DNA of 64,000 nucleotides from Tipula vernalis (GCA_958295665.1 OY282558.1:187342015-187406014), one strand, 5' to 3'; positions 11,221-23,870 are shown, numbered from the stretch's first letter. Translations and numbers: made by a program. The notes: a model not told the origin generated them from the sequence alone.

Positions 11221-12510
11221 GCTTATTAGATAAATGGCTGACGAACAACCTAACACAGATAACAGCTCAACACTTGTATTTTCTGAAGAAATAGCCAGCG
11301 GAAACATCCAATGAATGATGGAGCTCAATATCAAATCCTCGTGAATTCTAGCCAAAATTCCTATCTGGCCGAAATTGCAAACGAAACAAAACATACTCAA
11401 CATACAATTGGTTGACTGGGACTTAGAAGAAGCCGGACCAGTATTACACGGTAAAACATTTTTGTTTTGATACTTCAGAATTTCGTAGAAGCTTCTGCTG
11501 TAGATTTTGCGGTTCCAATTCACTCATTTGCGAATGATTTTCAATTTTTTTACGTCTTTCACAATTTTTCTATCTCATCCTCAATTTTTTCCAATGTAAA
11601 TTCATGTTTTTTCAATGTAAAACGATTTAATTTTTTAAATTCAAAATAGTACAGTATGATACATTCGGTCAAGAACTAAAAGATTGTAACGAGAACAAAG
11701 CAATAATTGTATTTTTCCATGTAAAAATGGACTTAGTTAATCATTTATTTGGTTTTTCTAAAGGATGTGGTTTTATAAAGACTAGCGAACTTGATGGAAT
11801 ATTACATAATGACCTAGAGCAGATGTTTTCTGAGCTAAAGCAAGAACGCCTTAAGTCGAAGTTACGCCTGAGAATTGTGCAATGGCGTGAAGAAAATGTA
11901 AAATTGGTTTGAATTTTATTTTTAATAATGCTACAACAATATTTATATTTTATAAGGATATTCAATGGCCAATTTGTATCCAACTACTAGTTGTTGAGTA
12001 CCTGCTCAATAAACTCCTTCTTATCCGACTGGATCCAAACTCAGTCCCCGTCTGGCTTTTCTCGAGCTAGTGATGTGGTTTCGCCATTAGATTTTGTTAG
12101 GTTTGCAAACTAATATTAAGGATATAAATTATTATTTCATATTCTTGTTTTCATTTCAGAATTTGAGACAATTTCTTAAAACCAATAAAGAAAGTAAAAT
12201 ATTACGGATATTTAATTCGAACACAACACCACAATTAGATGAGAAGAGTAGAGAATTACTTGTTTCGTCTATTGTACAGTCAATTATTGAGGTCCCAGTT
12301 TCACCGACATATTTTGACCAAATATCTATCGATATCCAAAAGTATTTCCATGGAGAAAAAAAGGTAAATAATAACAAATTAAAAAATAAATGTAAATACC
12401 AATTTGTATTTCGAATCCCTTTACAGGATAGAGGAGGACGGAGACCGTCAGGTATATTATACCACAAGCACAAAAATCGAGCTTTGAAACTCGGGAAATT
12501 AGGGTTCTAA
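11221..12510 (+). CDS. Multi-exon gene of unknown family, probably decayed
   Basis: Exon A (11221-11450, ATG at 11234, [12 protein letters not shown]...) has an early stop and a frameshift before a GTAAAAC donor. Exon B (about 11655-11897) encodes [15 protein letters not shown]... and a Leu/Lys-rich helix ending [12 protein letters not shown] possible exon C (about 11990-12090) is Ser-rich. Exon D (12160-12363) begins after TTTCAG and encodes [17 protein letters not shown]... and [20 protein letters not shown]. Exon E (12427-12510) starts after TTACAG and ends in TAA, with [20 protein letters not shown] and E join in phase. The C-terminal layout (helical region, then a Gly/Leu-Tyr...Arg/Lys motif) resembles hypothetical proteins repeated in insect and cnidarian genomes, often linked to DNA transposons. 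No function can be given. Confidence 0.45.
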
Positions 12511-12517
12511 ATATTTA

Positions 12518-13189
<672 letters not shown>

Positions 13190-14254
13190 CAGTTCTGACA
13201 ATCCAGGAAGTGTCTATTTTTTGGTCAAAAGCACGAATCCCAGTGAAAAAAGAACAACATTCCATGAAAAAATTGGAAAAATTGCATGATGAGTGAAAAA
13301 ATCTCCTAAAAAATAAAAATTAATCTTAGAAAGTTTACCGTGAAAGTGAAAATGCATTTAATAGTAAACTGGATGATATTTTTGATATCGCACATATCAA
13401 AGCCTTGTCCATGATGACCAGTGAAGACGACAAGCGATTCCTCTTGTCGCAGCGAGAGAAAGGGCGTTCCGGATATTTTATTGGAGCCAGGCAATATGAA
13501 ATTGAAAGAGAAAAGCGAAAATCGGAACGTATGGAGGCAGAAAAAAATCTTAAAAGAAGATATCTTGAAGAAAAAAGTAAATCAATTCCAATAGACTCAC
13601 AAGCATTATTTTCATCATCGGAGAGTGACAGCGAAAGTATACCAGATAACGACATGAGCTTGGAAAATATTGATTTGCCCGTGCTAAGCGCAGAAGGAGC
13701 CCCTAGGGGAAACAAATGTTTTATTACTCCTAGAATATTGTCAGCTTTGGATAAGTTGAAGATTAGTGATTTTGCAGCAATGCATTTAATCAGTGCCGTT
13801 GCCGAATGTTTTGGACATTCTATTGATGAACTCGTTTTGAATCGAACAACACTGAGGCGTCTTCGTAAAACAAATAGAGTAAAAATAGCAGCATCAGTTA
13901 AGTCGACTTTCAAGTTTACAACAGGCATAGCACATTGGGATGGAAAATTACTCCCGGAGTTATCTGGAACGGAGACCGTGGATCGTTTGCCGGTGATTAT
14001 TTCTCATATAGATGGAGAACAATTATTGGGCGTTCCCAAAATATCAAGATCAACTGGTTCGGAACCGGCGGAGGTTGTTTTCCAAAGCTTAATCGATTGG
14101 AGAGTAGCTGACGATGTCGTGGCGGCTTGCTGCGATACCACATATTCAAATTCTGGAAGATTAAATGGAGCAGTTATTATTTTAGAGCAGAAACTGGAGC
14201 GAAGTTTATTATTCTCTACCTTGTCGACATCACATATGTGAAATTACATTAGTA
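13190..14254 (+). pseudogene. DNA transposase pseudogene (N-terminal two thirds)
   Basis: The main open frame is 13405-14241. The same frame is homologous-looking further upstream (TIQEVSIFWSKARIPVKKEQ, then HDE-stop-KNLLKNKN) but is broken by TGA at 13294 and nearby TAA and TAG codons. It contains KALSMMTSEDDKRFLLSQRE, an acidic Ser-rich linker, HSIDELVLNRTTLRRLRK, then HWDGKLLPELSG and ACCDTTYSNSGRLNGA, where the Asp is likely catalytic, followed by ILEQKLERS. At about 14208-14215 a one-base shift moves the conserved LPCRHHICE into another frame. The LINE begins some 20 bp later, so the C-terminal part is lost. The family recurs in insects and Hydra; I cannot name the superfamily with confidence. 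Confidence 0.7.
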
Positions 14255-15889
14255 TTTTTAAAAGTGACACCAATATTTAAATCAGGAGACTGCAAAGCTG
14301 CTAGTAACTACCGACCAATTTCTGTCTTGCCTGTGTTTGACAAAATACTTGAAAAATTAATTGCAACTCGCCTGACTGAATATCTAGATGCTTTAGATTT
14401 TTTTTACTGTCATCAATATGGTTTTAGACAGGGGTCTGGCACAGATACCGCTTTAATTGAGATTACTGATCTGATTTATCGAGCTTTCGATAATCAGGAG
14501 TATATATGTGGTCTATTTTTAGATCTGCATAAAGCGTTTGACTGCATTGATCATCGTCTACTTCTAAATAAGTTGTATTGCTATGGCTTTCGGGGCTTGG
14601 CTTATAATCTTTTAATGAGTTATCATCAAAATCGTAAACAATTTGTGGCTTTAGACGGTGTAATTAGTAGCACTTTAACTATTAATTGCGGCGTCCCTCA
14701 GGGTAGTGTACTTGGCCCTATTCTATTTCTGATTTTCATAAATGATATATCACACCTACCTCTGGCTGGGAAAATTAGAATGTTTGCTGATGATACCGCA
14801 ATATTCTATAATTCCAAAGATTGCTCCCAAGCCATGACACACATAGAAAACGACGTTGATGTAATTATAGAATATTTCAATGTAAATAAAATATCTGTAA
14901 ACCTCAACAAAAGCAAATTTATTATCTTACAATCCCCATTCCTCCCTCATTGTGATTTCCAACCCTTGCAAGTTTCAGATGGTATTATCGAGGGAGTTGA
15001 TAAACTCAAATATCTTGGAGTTTTACTTGATAAGCATATGTCTTGGAATGAACACATTCATACGTTGAGTTTAAAAGTCAGTCCGTTTATTTATTTGATT
15101 AAGAAGCTTGCTTCCTTTGTTCCACAACATATTCTAAAAATGATTTATTCTTCATTTATTCACACAAGATTCTATTTTGCGATTGCTTGTTTTGGTCATA
15201 TTGGAAAATCAAAGATAAAAAGGTTGCAAATTTTACAAAACAAAAGCTGCAAAGTTATCTATAGGTTTCCACACTTGTTTCCCTCCATCGAGCTGTATAA
15301 GAATGTAACTGAAGGAATCCTGCCAATAAACGCATTATTCCAATTTCATGTTTCACTATATATGTATAAATGTTTGCCGTTATCGTCAACGCTATCAAAC
15401 ATTGAGTTTCAGTATGTAAATCATAGCCATACAACCCGTCGTTCTAATCTTTTAAAATGTTATAAAATCAAAACTGAATTTGGTAGAAAATCCATATCGT
15501 ACTTTGGCCATATGTATATAACCATTTACCGACTGTTATTACTAGATCTGTGAATGTTCACAATTTCAAGAAAACTTTAAAGAGACGTATTTGGCTGAAC
15601 GGGTCGAAGATTATCTTTAACGCGACATATTATCTGTATCTTTTAATTTGTTTATTCATCTTATTTTATTTTATTATTTTATTTTCATTATTTTATATTT
15701 TTTTTTATATTTTTTATTATTATATATTTAACTTTCAGTTTATTACTAAATTGTTATCTTATATCTTGTTCATTATTTCTGTCTAATTTTTGGTTTAGAG
15801 GAGATCTGATTAGCTTTTAAAGGACCATAAATCCATTAGCTATCCGCTCTCCTCAAAACTTTTAGTTTCAGTTTAGTGTTAAAAAAAAA
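14255..15889 (+). pseudogene. 5'-truncated LINE (Jockey/CR1 group) reverse transcriptase
   Basis: The open frame 14264-15553 begins inside the reverse transcriptase (VTPIFKSGDCKAASNYRPIS) and keeps the main motifs: FDKILEKLIATRL, YGFRQGSGTDTA, LFLDLHKAFDCIDHRLL, GVPQGSVLGPILFLIFIND, the catalytic FADDT and LKYLGVLLDKHMSW. The thumb and C-terminal region follow. Near 15510 a one-base shift moves the final YNHLPTVITRSVNVHNFKK segment to the next frame (15550-15786). A 3' untranslated region ends in a run of A at about 15880-15889. No endonuclease or ORF1 is present: a typical 5' truncation from incomplete target-primed reverse transcription. It is inserted in the transposase gene. Catalytic residues survive, but the copy cannot move by itself. 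Confidence 0.88.
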
Positions 15890-15892
15890 ACA

Positions 15893-18358
15893 TATTTTTT
15901 TCGTTGTTCATCGAGATACATTTCTATCAATGTATGTTCTTCAATCATTCTGTCATAAATTATAAATGACATGTTATACATACGTATAATACAACACAAA
16001 ATACCTTTTATTAGAAATTTTACAAATATAATATACGAACTTTCAAAGATATACCATATGTTTCTTCACGAAGGTCGAAAGATATCGGAATAAGGCATTT
16101 GCTTAGGTGGGCCTTCATATATAATCAACTAACCCGCCATTACCATATTATGGTGATAAGGGATATTCGGAAACAATTTTTTATTCTATAGTTTTGGTTG
16201 AGCGATTATTAAAATTGCTCATATGTTAACCAATGTATCTCTGTTCACAGAGGTCTGCAGATATAGCGGTAAATCGCTAGTGAATAAGCAGCCTCTCATG
16301 TTTCGAAACATTTGTCGAAGAAGAAAGAAACTTTCTCCTAATAAATACAGCTTTATTATTAAACGTTTGCTATTGAAATTTAAGCCACTGTATAGAACAA
16401 GTTCCTTCCCAGGACTGCCCTGTTTGCAAAAATAAAATGAACCCTCGAAATCAGAAATATGGTAAAATAATATGCATATATAGTGAATACCCTACTAAAA
16501 ACAGCCCAATAATAACAACAAATCAGATCGAACCCACTCTTACATTTGATGAAACTGTTTATAATTTGACAGGAATTGTTAGCTAAGAACAATTTAGTCA
16601 AATTAATTATTCTAGTTCAGGGCATTTTCTCCGTTATTGTAAGAACAAACAGAAGTGGGGCCGGTATGATGATTTGATACGATGAACACTACTCGAATTA
16701 ATCCACATATGATTGTTTACACTACATCCCAAGCTTAGTTCATTGGAAATAAATCTGTATTGCACTTTATTCGATAATTAAAATATCACTGTGGTTGGGG
16801 TGTTTCACACCCCAATAAATTTTACAACGCCATTAGTATATAACGAAGGAATTTTATCGGCCCCTTTGTGGTCGTTATAGGCGAAATCTACTGTGTTTTA
16901 TTTTTACTTTCTTTTATGTAAGTAAAATAATATTGCGGGTTTAACCGTCTTTGGATATCCTACTTTCTAAATTTTCGGTTTCAGAGTGATGTTAACCGTT
17001 CTGTGTCATCCCTGTAGCCCAGATGGTTTAACCAATCGAACTGAAATTTCATATTTAGGCTTTTTACAGTGACTTTTTGTGAAAGTCAGCCAACTGGAAG
17101 TGGCAGATTCAATGGATCAGAAAATTTATTTTACAAATATCTAAAAAATATCGTAAAGGAAATCGTGTTTGGCCACACACCTCCATTCTTTTCTTTGACA
17201 TTTTTTTGTTTTTGTTACATCGTTGCCATCCATACGTAAAATAATGTGTATTATTTTTAAAAATTGGAATTCAAAAAACATGACGACATGATATATAAAT
17301 AATAATATTTGCGCACAATTTATTCTCTATTATACAAAATAGCACGAACCTCATAGATTAGCTCATGTAGTGACTATAAAGTTGTAAAGGTTTTCATTGA
17401 GAAATTCAAATCACGCAGTGGCCATTTGATCTGGGCCGTAGGGCTCTTGCAAATTTTTTAAAAAAAATAACAAACTGACGAATTTTGTGTGGAACAAGGG
17501 CGTTCTTAATTATTAATTATTAGTTATTGATTATTAATTATTAATTACATAACCAAGGGCGACAAAACCGTCAACCAATTGTCTGACTCGATGTTTCGTT
17601 TCTCTTGGAAATGAAAAAAGATCCCTATAAACGGGCTCTCTGTCGAGAGTGAAATGGATCCCATTGACTTGGGCGCTCCATATGAATGGTTGTATGAATG
17701 AGGATCCCTATAAACGGGCTCTCCTGCAAGAATGATTACGTGAACGCTAGAGAAGGAAGAGTACACAGACAGGTGTTCATACGAATATCGTCAATTGGTT
17801 AATTTTCAAAAATTTGTTGCATGAGCCATACGGCTCGTATCAAAATGGCACAGGGTGATTTAAATTCCACAATGTACGCCCTTAAACTATATAATCATTA
17901 ATGAGTCAATCTTTGGATTTGTGCTATTTGGTTTATGGTGTTGCGCTAAAATGAAACTTACCACAAATATTCTACTGAATAAACCCGATAACCCACAAAA
18001 CCCTGTAAACCTCTGTGAACAGAGGGACATTGGTTAACATATGAGCAATTTTAATAATCGCTCAACCAAAACTATAGAATGAAAAATTGTTTCGCGGTTT
18101 AGTTGATTATTTATGAAGGCCCACCTAAGCAAATGCCTTATTACGATATCTTTCGACCTTCGTGAATAAACATATGGTATATCTTTGAAAGTTCGTATAT
18201 TATATTTTTAAAATTTCTAATAGTAAATCGTATACATTTCTTTAAAAAAAGGTATTTTGTGTTGTATTATAATATGTTATTTATAATTTATGACAGAATG
18301 ATTGAAGAACATACATATATTGATTGAAATGTACCTCGATGAACAAAGAAAAAAATTT
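15893..18358. mobile_element. Inverted-repeat element with ~350-bp arms
   Basis: The left arm (about 15900-16262) and right arm (about 18010-18358) are inverted copies. Matching blocks include TTGTTCATCGAG, TTCTTCAATCATTCTGTCAT, ACGAACTTTCAAAGATATAC and AAATTGCTCATATGTTAACC. The left arm has ~33 extra bases (about 16137-16170) not found in the right arm. The ~1.75 kb interior has no convincing gene but contains a copy of the repeat seen at 7375-7730. It sits directly after the LINE A-tail. Probably a non-autonomous DNA transposon. Confidence 0.75.
16990..17220 (+). repeat. Dispersed repeat family, copy 2
   Basis: Same order of blocks as 7375-7730 (TAGCCCAGATGGTTTAA, CAATCGAACTGA, GAAAATTTATTTT, TTGGCCACAC) with an internal deletion. 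It is nested inside the inverted-repeat element. Confidence 0.7.
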
Positions 18359-19154
18359 GTTTTCAGATATAAATTTAATATTTTTGGGGGTGGATTGTTC
18401 TTTTGAGTTGTTTTTTTATTATTTTCGTGCTGAAATTCTTTTATTTGTATCAGATTTTAAAATATGAACGCCTGAAAAAACAATGACTAAAAATCTTGTT
18501 TCAGGTAAATATTTTTTTTCGGGATGGAGTGTAATTTTTTTTTATTTCTATGATTTTTCGTGCTGAGACGCGTTTTATATTGAATTTAGCCAATACACAT
18601 CAAATTTATTTTCGGGATGAAAAGGCCTTTTTTAAAAAATTAAATAGATACATCCAAGAAGGCCCACGCATAAGATTCACAAATTCATTTCTCTAGTCAG
18701 GAATTAGCTAGTTTCATATAAGAAATAAACGGATACATACAAGAAAATCCAAACAATATATGGATACATTTTACTCTACTCAAGAAAATATGTGTTTTCC
18801 AGCAAGAATGATGTTACCTAAATAAAGAAACGTGTTTCTCAACCTAAGAATTTCTAGTTTTTAATCAGAATTTTTAGTTTCTAAAAACAAACCTATTTCG
18901 TTTAACTTAAGAAATAAAAATTAACCTTCAAGAAATGCTATATTCTCTATGTAATCATGTTTTCTTGCACCAAGAAATTAATTTTCTCATATCAAACAAA
19001 TAAAGATTACTTTAATATTTTAGAAAAATTTAAAATTGAGAAACGTAAAGTTTGTGATGAGAAAAATTTCGTTTAGCTGAAAAATGATGTACAAATTTTC
19101 TCGAATTACTCCGTTATTTCTTCATATTAGAAATTATTTTTTTCCGTGTAGGTT
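18359..19154. repeat. Low-complexity block with TTTCTTG-type motifs ending in TTTTTTCCGTGTA
   Basis: AT-rich with no gene. From about 18640 the motifs CAAGAA, AAGAAA, TTTCTTG and GAGAAA repeat irregularly as at 9670-10830. The block ends with TTTTTTCCGTGTA (19138-19151), the inverted form of TACACGGAAAAAA at 7930-7942. These two could be the ends of one old element that was later filled by everything between, but the link is tentative. Confidence 0.4.
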
Positions 19155-19158
19155 TAAG

Positions 19159-19951
19159 GGGGTTATATACAGTTGCACCGGACGAAATGACGACATTTTC
19201 TCGATTTTTTTCCGACAGCATAATAAATATTTATTTAAAAAATGTTAACAAAATCGATTAGTAAAAGTTTTGGGGTACTTATTAAATTTTTTTCATAGAA
19301 AAATATTTGAAAATAGCGGAACTACAGCTGTATTCCAGGCATCACTTGCAGTGGACATGATAACTCGAGAACGGTTTATCTGAATTCAGAATTTCAAAAA
19401 GATTTCGTTAGTATATTGTATTTCAAGGTTAAAATTTCCGATTTTTTTGCTCTAAAAATTTTTTTTTTTTTTTTTTAATTGAAAATCCTTCGGATAGCGA
19501 CTAGCTATTATCATAATAAATTAGTAGTATACATTTCGTGTTGATTGGATTTATAATTTTTTAGTAATCGTGTCCACCGTAAAGGTACATTCAAAATAAC
19601 ACGATTCTGAGATAATCGCGTTTAAAGTTATGCGTTTAAATATTTCTGCATAAGTGCACTTAAGCGATTTCATTATTTTTGGGTTATTTAATACCATTTT
19701 ATGTCAGCGTTGTACTTTAACATTTTTAAAGCCACTTATAAGTCATACATTTTAAAGAAAACTTGTTTTTGTTTTCACTTAAGTGGTTTTCGTTTTTGGA
19801 CACAGATTTTTCTATGAAACAAATTTAACAAGTACTCAAAAATATATACTAGTCGATGTTGTTAACAGTTTTTAAATAAATATTTATTATGTTGTCGAAA
19901 AAAAATCGAGAAAATGTCGTCATTACGTCCGGTACAACTGTATATAACCCC
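19159..19951. mobile_element. TTAA-flanked MITE with ~150-bp terminal inverted repeats
   Basis: The left end GGGGGTTATATACAGTTG and the right end CAACTGTATATAACCCC are inverted copies over about 150 bp, including GACGACATTTTCTCGATTTT and CATAATAAATATTTATTTAA. TTAA lies immediately outside both ends (19155-19158 and 19952-19955), as expected for piggyBac- or Kolobok-type insertion. The ~480-bp interior has no reading frame of note. A non-autonomous element; the arms differ at several sites, so it is not very recent. Confidence 0.82.
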
Positions 19952-19955
19952 TTAA

Positions 19956-21900
19956 AGACTATCGTTACAACCTGTATCTACTTGTATCCAAGAAGGTTAA
20001 TGATTAAACAAAATATTGTTTAAAGTTCCAATTTCTTGAAACTTGTAAAATCAAAATATTTTTTATTACACCTACATTCGTATATCCGCCTTTTCCAACA
20101 TTTCCTCTTCTATTAAAATTTGTCTATCGTGAATCTAGAAAAGCATGAAAACGGTAGGAGCGAAGAAAGCGAGATTTGTTTAACACCGAACGGAAATTGT
20201 TCAGTTTTTATCTAATCCGTGACCCAAATTATTAAAATTAGCACACATACAAAAAAAAAAATCTTATCTATTCAACAACAACAAAATTATAATTTTATAA
20301 AATTATATCGAATAGAAAATGTTTTGTAATTTTAAACCAAATAAACTTATCTAGTTTTACATTCTTTAACCTTCACCCAGCTTTGAAATGAACATCCACA
20401 TTTTCTCTAAACAATTTTTGATTGTAACCAAATATTGTGCTTTTGTGAATTTGATTTTTGATTACCAAACAAAAAAGTTGAACAATTTTAAAACCATTTT
20501 GTATTCATCAGATACCTTTACCAATTCAAACATGTATGCATGGCTGTGCGAAAATATGAAGGCAATCGAAAAATCACAAAAGTTAATTGGATTCTACATA
20601 TATGTAGCTATACAACATATTGCGGTTATTGTTGAACAAAATTCATGTTGAAAATGGTTTTGATGTAATCAATTTTGGTTTTTTTTTTTTTGGTATGTTT
20701 GAAGCTGGAACAAATCATATTAAAATTAAAACATTTTGCTAACCGCAACACCTATTCTCATAAAATCATGGTGATTTTAAAACGTACTGTTTAGCATTAT
20801 GACGTAAAATATTCATATTGTTCACTATTATATCCTGCCTATATCTCCATAAAACAATTTTTGTATTTTTTTTTTTTGTTATTTTTTTGTGAGAATGGAC
20901 GAATTGGTTATTTATTGTAAATAGACAACCACTTAAAATAATACAAATAACCACAAAATTAAACAAACACAAATTGGATGACACATATAAAATTTAATGT
21001 TTTAACAAATATGTGTGTGTATGTATATGCTAGTACGAGTACATGTTGTGAGCGTTATTAAACAACAAAAACGAGGACAAAAAACTATAACAAATTTGAT
21101 AAAAATATTTCATTTTTATGAACAAAAAATATTTTTAATGGCATAATATCTATATAAATAAAAAAATATTATTTTTAATTTGTATCAATATATTGTAATA
21201 AGCGCACTCGTACGTATCTGTTTATTTATTATGCTATAAAAAGTTTTTATTATAAAAACCATCAATATTGGTATTTTGTAATGACTTTGTTTGTAAATTA
21301 ATTTAAATTTTTCATTTTGCTCACATTTTTGGGTGCCTGCAGATTTTATGGTATTATATGGTTTGTGGACTAGATTCGAACTCCTTTCATTTCGTTACAA
21401 GTATTTTGTTTAGACATAGAGTTACTTTATCCCATGATCTTAATATTGTAAAAGGTTGCCTTTCTTCCAAGAATGTAACCGACATCGGTAAAGTTGAGAA
21501 ATATAAATTTTTTTTAGAACCACTAAAAGGCTGCTAATAAATAAATTTTTAATTTTCTTTTAATGTTTGTTACAAATTTCTTAATTTCAATTTTGTAGTA
21601 AAAATAAATATCTTAATGATAAAGTGACAAAACCAGAATAATTGTGTTTTATTATATAAAATCTTTAAGAGTGATTGTTATTAGTTCACGAATAAACAAC
21701 AAAAATGTTAAGTTTGAAAGATTATAACAAAATAAAATTTATAATAATGGTATAGAGGTACAAGAATAATAGCCATTTACCAAATGAGAAGAATAGGGCA
21801 TTTAGCATTTATCAACAAGGCGAGGTAGCGAAAAAAATGTTTCAGGTACTCACCTATTACAAAAGCGATGGAGATTCGCGAAAAACGGTAACATCTGGAG
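19956..21900. other. AT-rich intergenic DNA
   Basis: No recognised gene or repeat. The longest open frame (20388-20651, 87 codons) has no start context, domain or biased codon use to support it. Homopolymer T runs and simple AT tracts are frequent. Confidence 0.5.
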
Positions 21901-21949
21901 ATCAAGAAAGCAGCTGTAAAGTTGTAAACTCGGGACATCCTTTTCATTT

Positions 21950-22410
21950 TCAGCAGAACTGTTCGAGCAGACAGGAACCAAATTCACAGTACACAAGCTG
22001 CTAAATAGAGAAGCTGAGGCGTCATTAAATATCAGTACAAAGTCGAAACCAGAAATTAAGCTGCAGAAAAAATAAATACTCCATTTAAGCGGTGAACACA
22101 AGAAATGAATGGCAGTTCATGATGTTTTTGAACAATTAGTGCACAACAACCAAACACTAAAGAGCACCAGATCAGTTACTTGAATACCTATACACTGGAG
22201 GTCAAGCAGCCATACTGATAAATCACCTAAAATCTCTGGGAGAGAACTACGAAAGCGCCTGGAACATAATCAAAGAAAGGTAAGATATTCGCAGGATGAA
22301 CCTGACCAAATACATTCCCACCTTCATGTCGCAACAGACAATAAACCACGAATCGGCATAAGCTAAATGAAATTTAATACGATACCACTAGAGAGTGTTT
22401 ACAATCTGTA
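21950..22410 (+). pseudogene. BEL/Pao retrotransposon gag relic
   Basis: Scattered over frames are short pieces that together match the middle of BEL/Pao gag: WQFMMFLN, then LLEYLYTGGQAAILINHLKS and LGENYESAWNIIKER, followed by a region reading YIPTFMSQQTI. The spacing (Phe...Leu-x-x-His-Leu...Asn-Tyr-x-x-Ala-Trp) is typical of the conserved core. Many stops and shifts make it non-functional. No LTR or pol found beside it. Confidence 0.55.
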
Positions 22411-22486
22411 ATGATATGGCGGGTCACTAATTATAAACCAAAAACCGGTTAAGTTTTTTTTTCCCCTTAAAAATAAAACTTTTTTT

Positions 22487-23069
22487 ATGAGTCGGGTTGG
22501 AAAAAAATAGATGATATAGATGGTCAGTTGGTCCAGAATTTTTGAAGTTGCTTTTAATACTTAATAATTGAAAAAAAAAAAAAAAATAATAAAATAAAAC
22601 GTGAGGTGATACATACACAAAAAGTAAAATATCGTAAAATACAATATCGTTCGATAAGTGACTAAATTACTTTTGCTTAATAATTTAAAGTTTAATATAT
22701 TGTTACGAACTGGGCTTCTGAGTTCGTCTGGATTTTGCAATTAAGAACACTGTAAACTTTTATTCCACTTGACATAAATTTATTTCACTTTAGTTTTATA
22801 CGCCTTAATATTTGCTTTTACTTTACTATTCTTGCCCTTGATTCACCCGTTGGATTCACCCGTTATCTTCGGTTAGAGTGTCTTGGAGTATAGTGCTGAA
22901 TACTTAAACAAGGAAAAAAAATTGTACATTGACAAAAAACGATTGAATTTTCTGGTTTCCGATCAATAAATCCCCCACGCGACGACCAAATCCAAATATA
23001 TTTTGTGGTAGGCGGAAATGTGCATTGTTACCATTACATTGACCGTCTATTTTTTTCCAACCCGACTCG
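22487..23069. mobile_element. Candidate short element with 26-bp terminal inverted repeats
   Basis: GAGTCGGGTTGGAAAAAAAT at 22487 is repeated inverted as ATTTTTTTCCAACCCGACTC at about 23049-23069. The enclosed 580 bp are AT-rich and include an LTR-like boundary at 22703. It may be a MITE, or the repeats may be a coincidence of two insertions. Confidence 0.35.
22703..22900 (-). repeat. Possible gypsy-type LTR end
   Basis: Read on the minus strand, the segment ends in CCCAGTTCGTAACA, a usual LTR terminus (…TAACA), and lies on the 3' side of the minus-strand gypsy pol relic at 23430-23870. The other LTR boundary is not clear. Confidence 0.3.
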
Positions 23070-23080
23070 TACAAAAAATG

Positions 23081-23398
23081 TCAAATTGGCACATTTCGAT
23101 AATATAGCAAACGGCCGTCATAGCTTCCACCGAAATTCCCGATCATACCATATTCGTTAAAGGTGCATCGGCGGTCGTCGCCATATTCGTTCTCGTCCAT
23201 CAGGAGACCGCAAACGAAATCAAGATTCATCGGTGAATAAGACTTGGCTTCAATCAGGTTCAGCCCAATTTTCAAGTTCCCTGGTAAATTGTAGGCGAGG
23301 AAACCTGTGTTGTGGCAGAAGTTCTGGACACTTTGCTGGCCTTTGCGCATGAAGATCGGCTTCTCCCAACCTTCGCCGTATTGTTCTTTCGCTTACAT
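23081..23398 (-). CDS. Unidentified exon (C-terminal ~105 residues)
   Basis: Open on the minus strand from about 23398 (reading KEQYGEGWEKPIFMRKGQQS) to a TGA at 23081-23083. The first Met in the frame is at 23348-23350, but the coding look begins earlier, so this is probably an exon entered by splicing. The sequence is rich in Asn, Gly and Tyr, e.g. CHNTGFLAYNLPGNLKIGLN and DENEYGDDRRCTFNEYGMIG. Its composition is balanced and more GC-rich than its flanks, which supports real coding. No family recognised; no transmembrane stretch. Confidence 0.45.
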
Positions 23399-23429
23399 TT
23401 ATATTATGCACGTGTAACAATTCGTTGCA

Positions 23430-23870
23430 GGTCTCAACAGCGATTGAATGGCGATTTGTAAGAGCTGTTTGTTACTGTTTGTCTTCCCGTACCTGGTCGC
23501 GTGGTATATAACCTTGTCTAGAAAAATCACAAAAGAACGCGAGTTAAATTCTGCGAGACGAAAGCAATAGGATGCTCATTCTCGTCATCAGCTTTTGGTA
23601 CAATACACTATAAATAAATTCGGTTGAAGCATCGCATCTATTAAAGAATTCCTTGGAATAGTCTGGCGTAATCAATATCGGAGCAGAGGATAGTAGATAT
23701 TTTAACTATCGAGGAGTCTCCTAGTTTGTTTGACCGTTGAAGGGGCTGGAAACTTTCGGATGGCTTCAACTTTGTCAGGATCAACTCGCAAACCTTTTTC
23801 GCCAACCAAAAAGTCCAAATACATAATTTCCTCCAGCTTCAGAGATTTGCGTGTCCTCTAATCGCAATAA
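23430..23870 (-). pseudogene. Ty3/gypsy pol relic (reverse transcriptase to RNase H)
   Basis: On the minus strand the upstream part contains YLDFLVGEKGLRVDPDKVEA and a PAPSTVKQTRRLL piece, the connection after the reverse transcriptase palm. Downstream in a shifted frame is ENEHPIAFVSQNLTR, the RNase H start of gypsy pol. Stops and shifts are frequent. No protease or integrase is visible near it. Confidence 0.7.

Noticed and set aside
13335..13928. 197-codon minus-strand frame
   Set aside because: Antisense shadow of the transposase pseudogene, whose plus frame has recognisable motifs.
21365..21390. tRNA-like GTTCGAATC on the minus strand
   Set aside because: The flanking bases cannot form the T-arm stem and no acceptor or anticodon arm is present.
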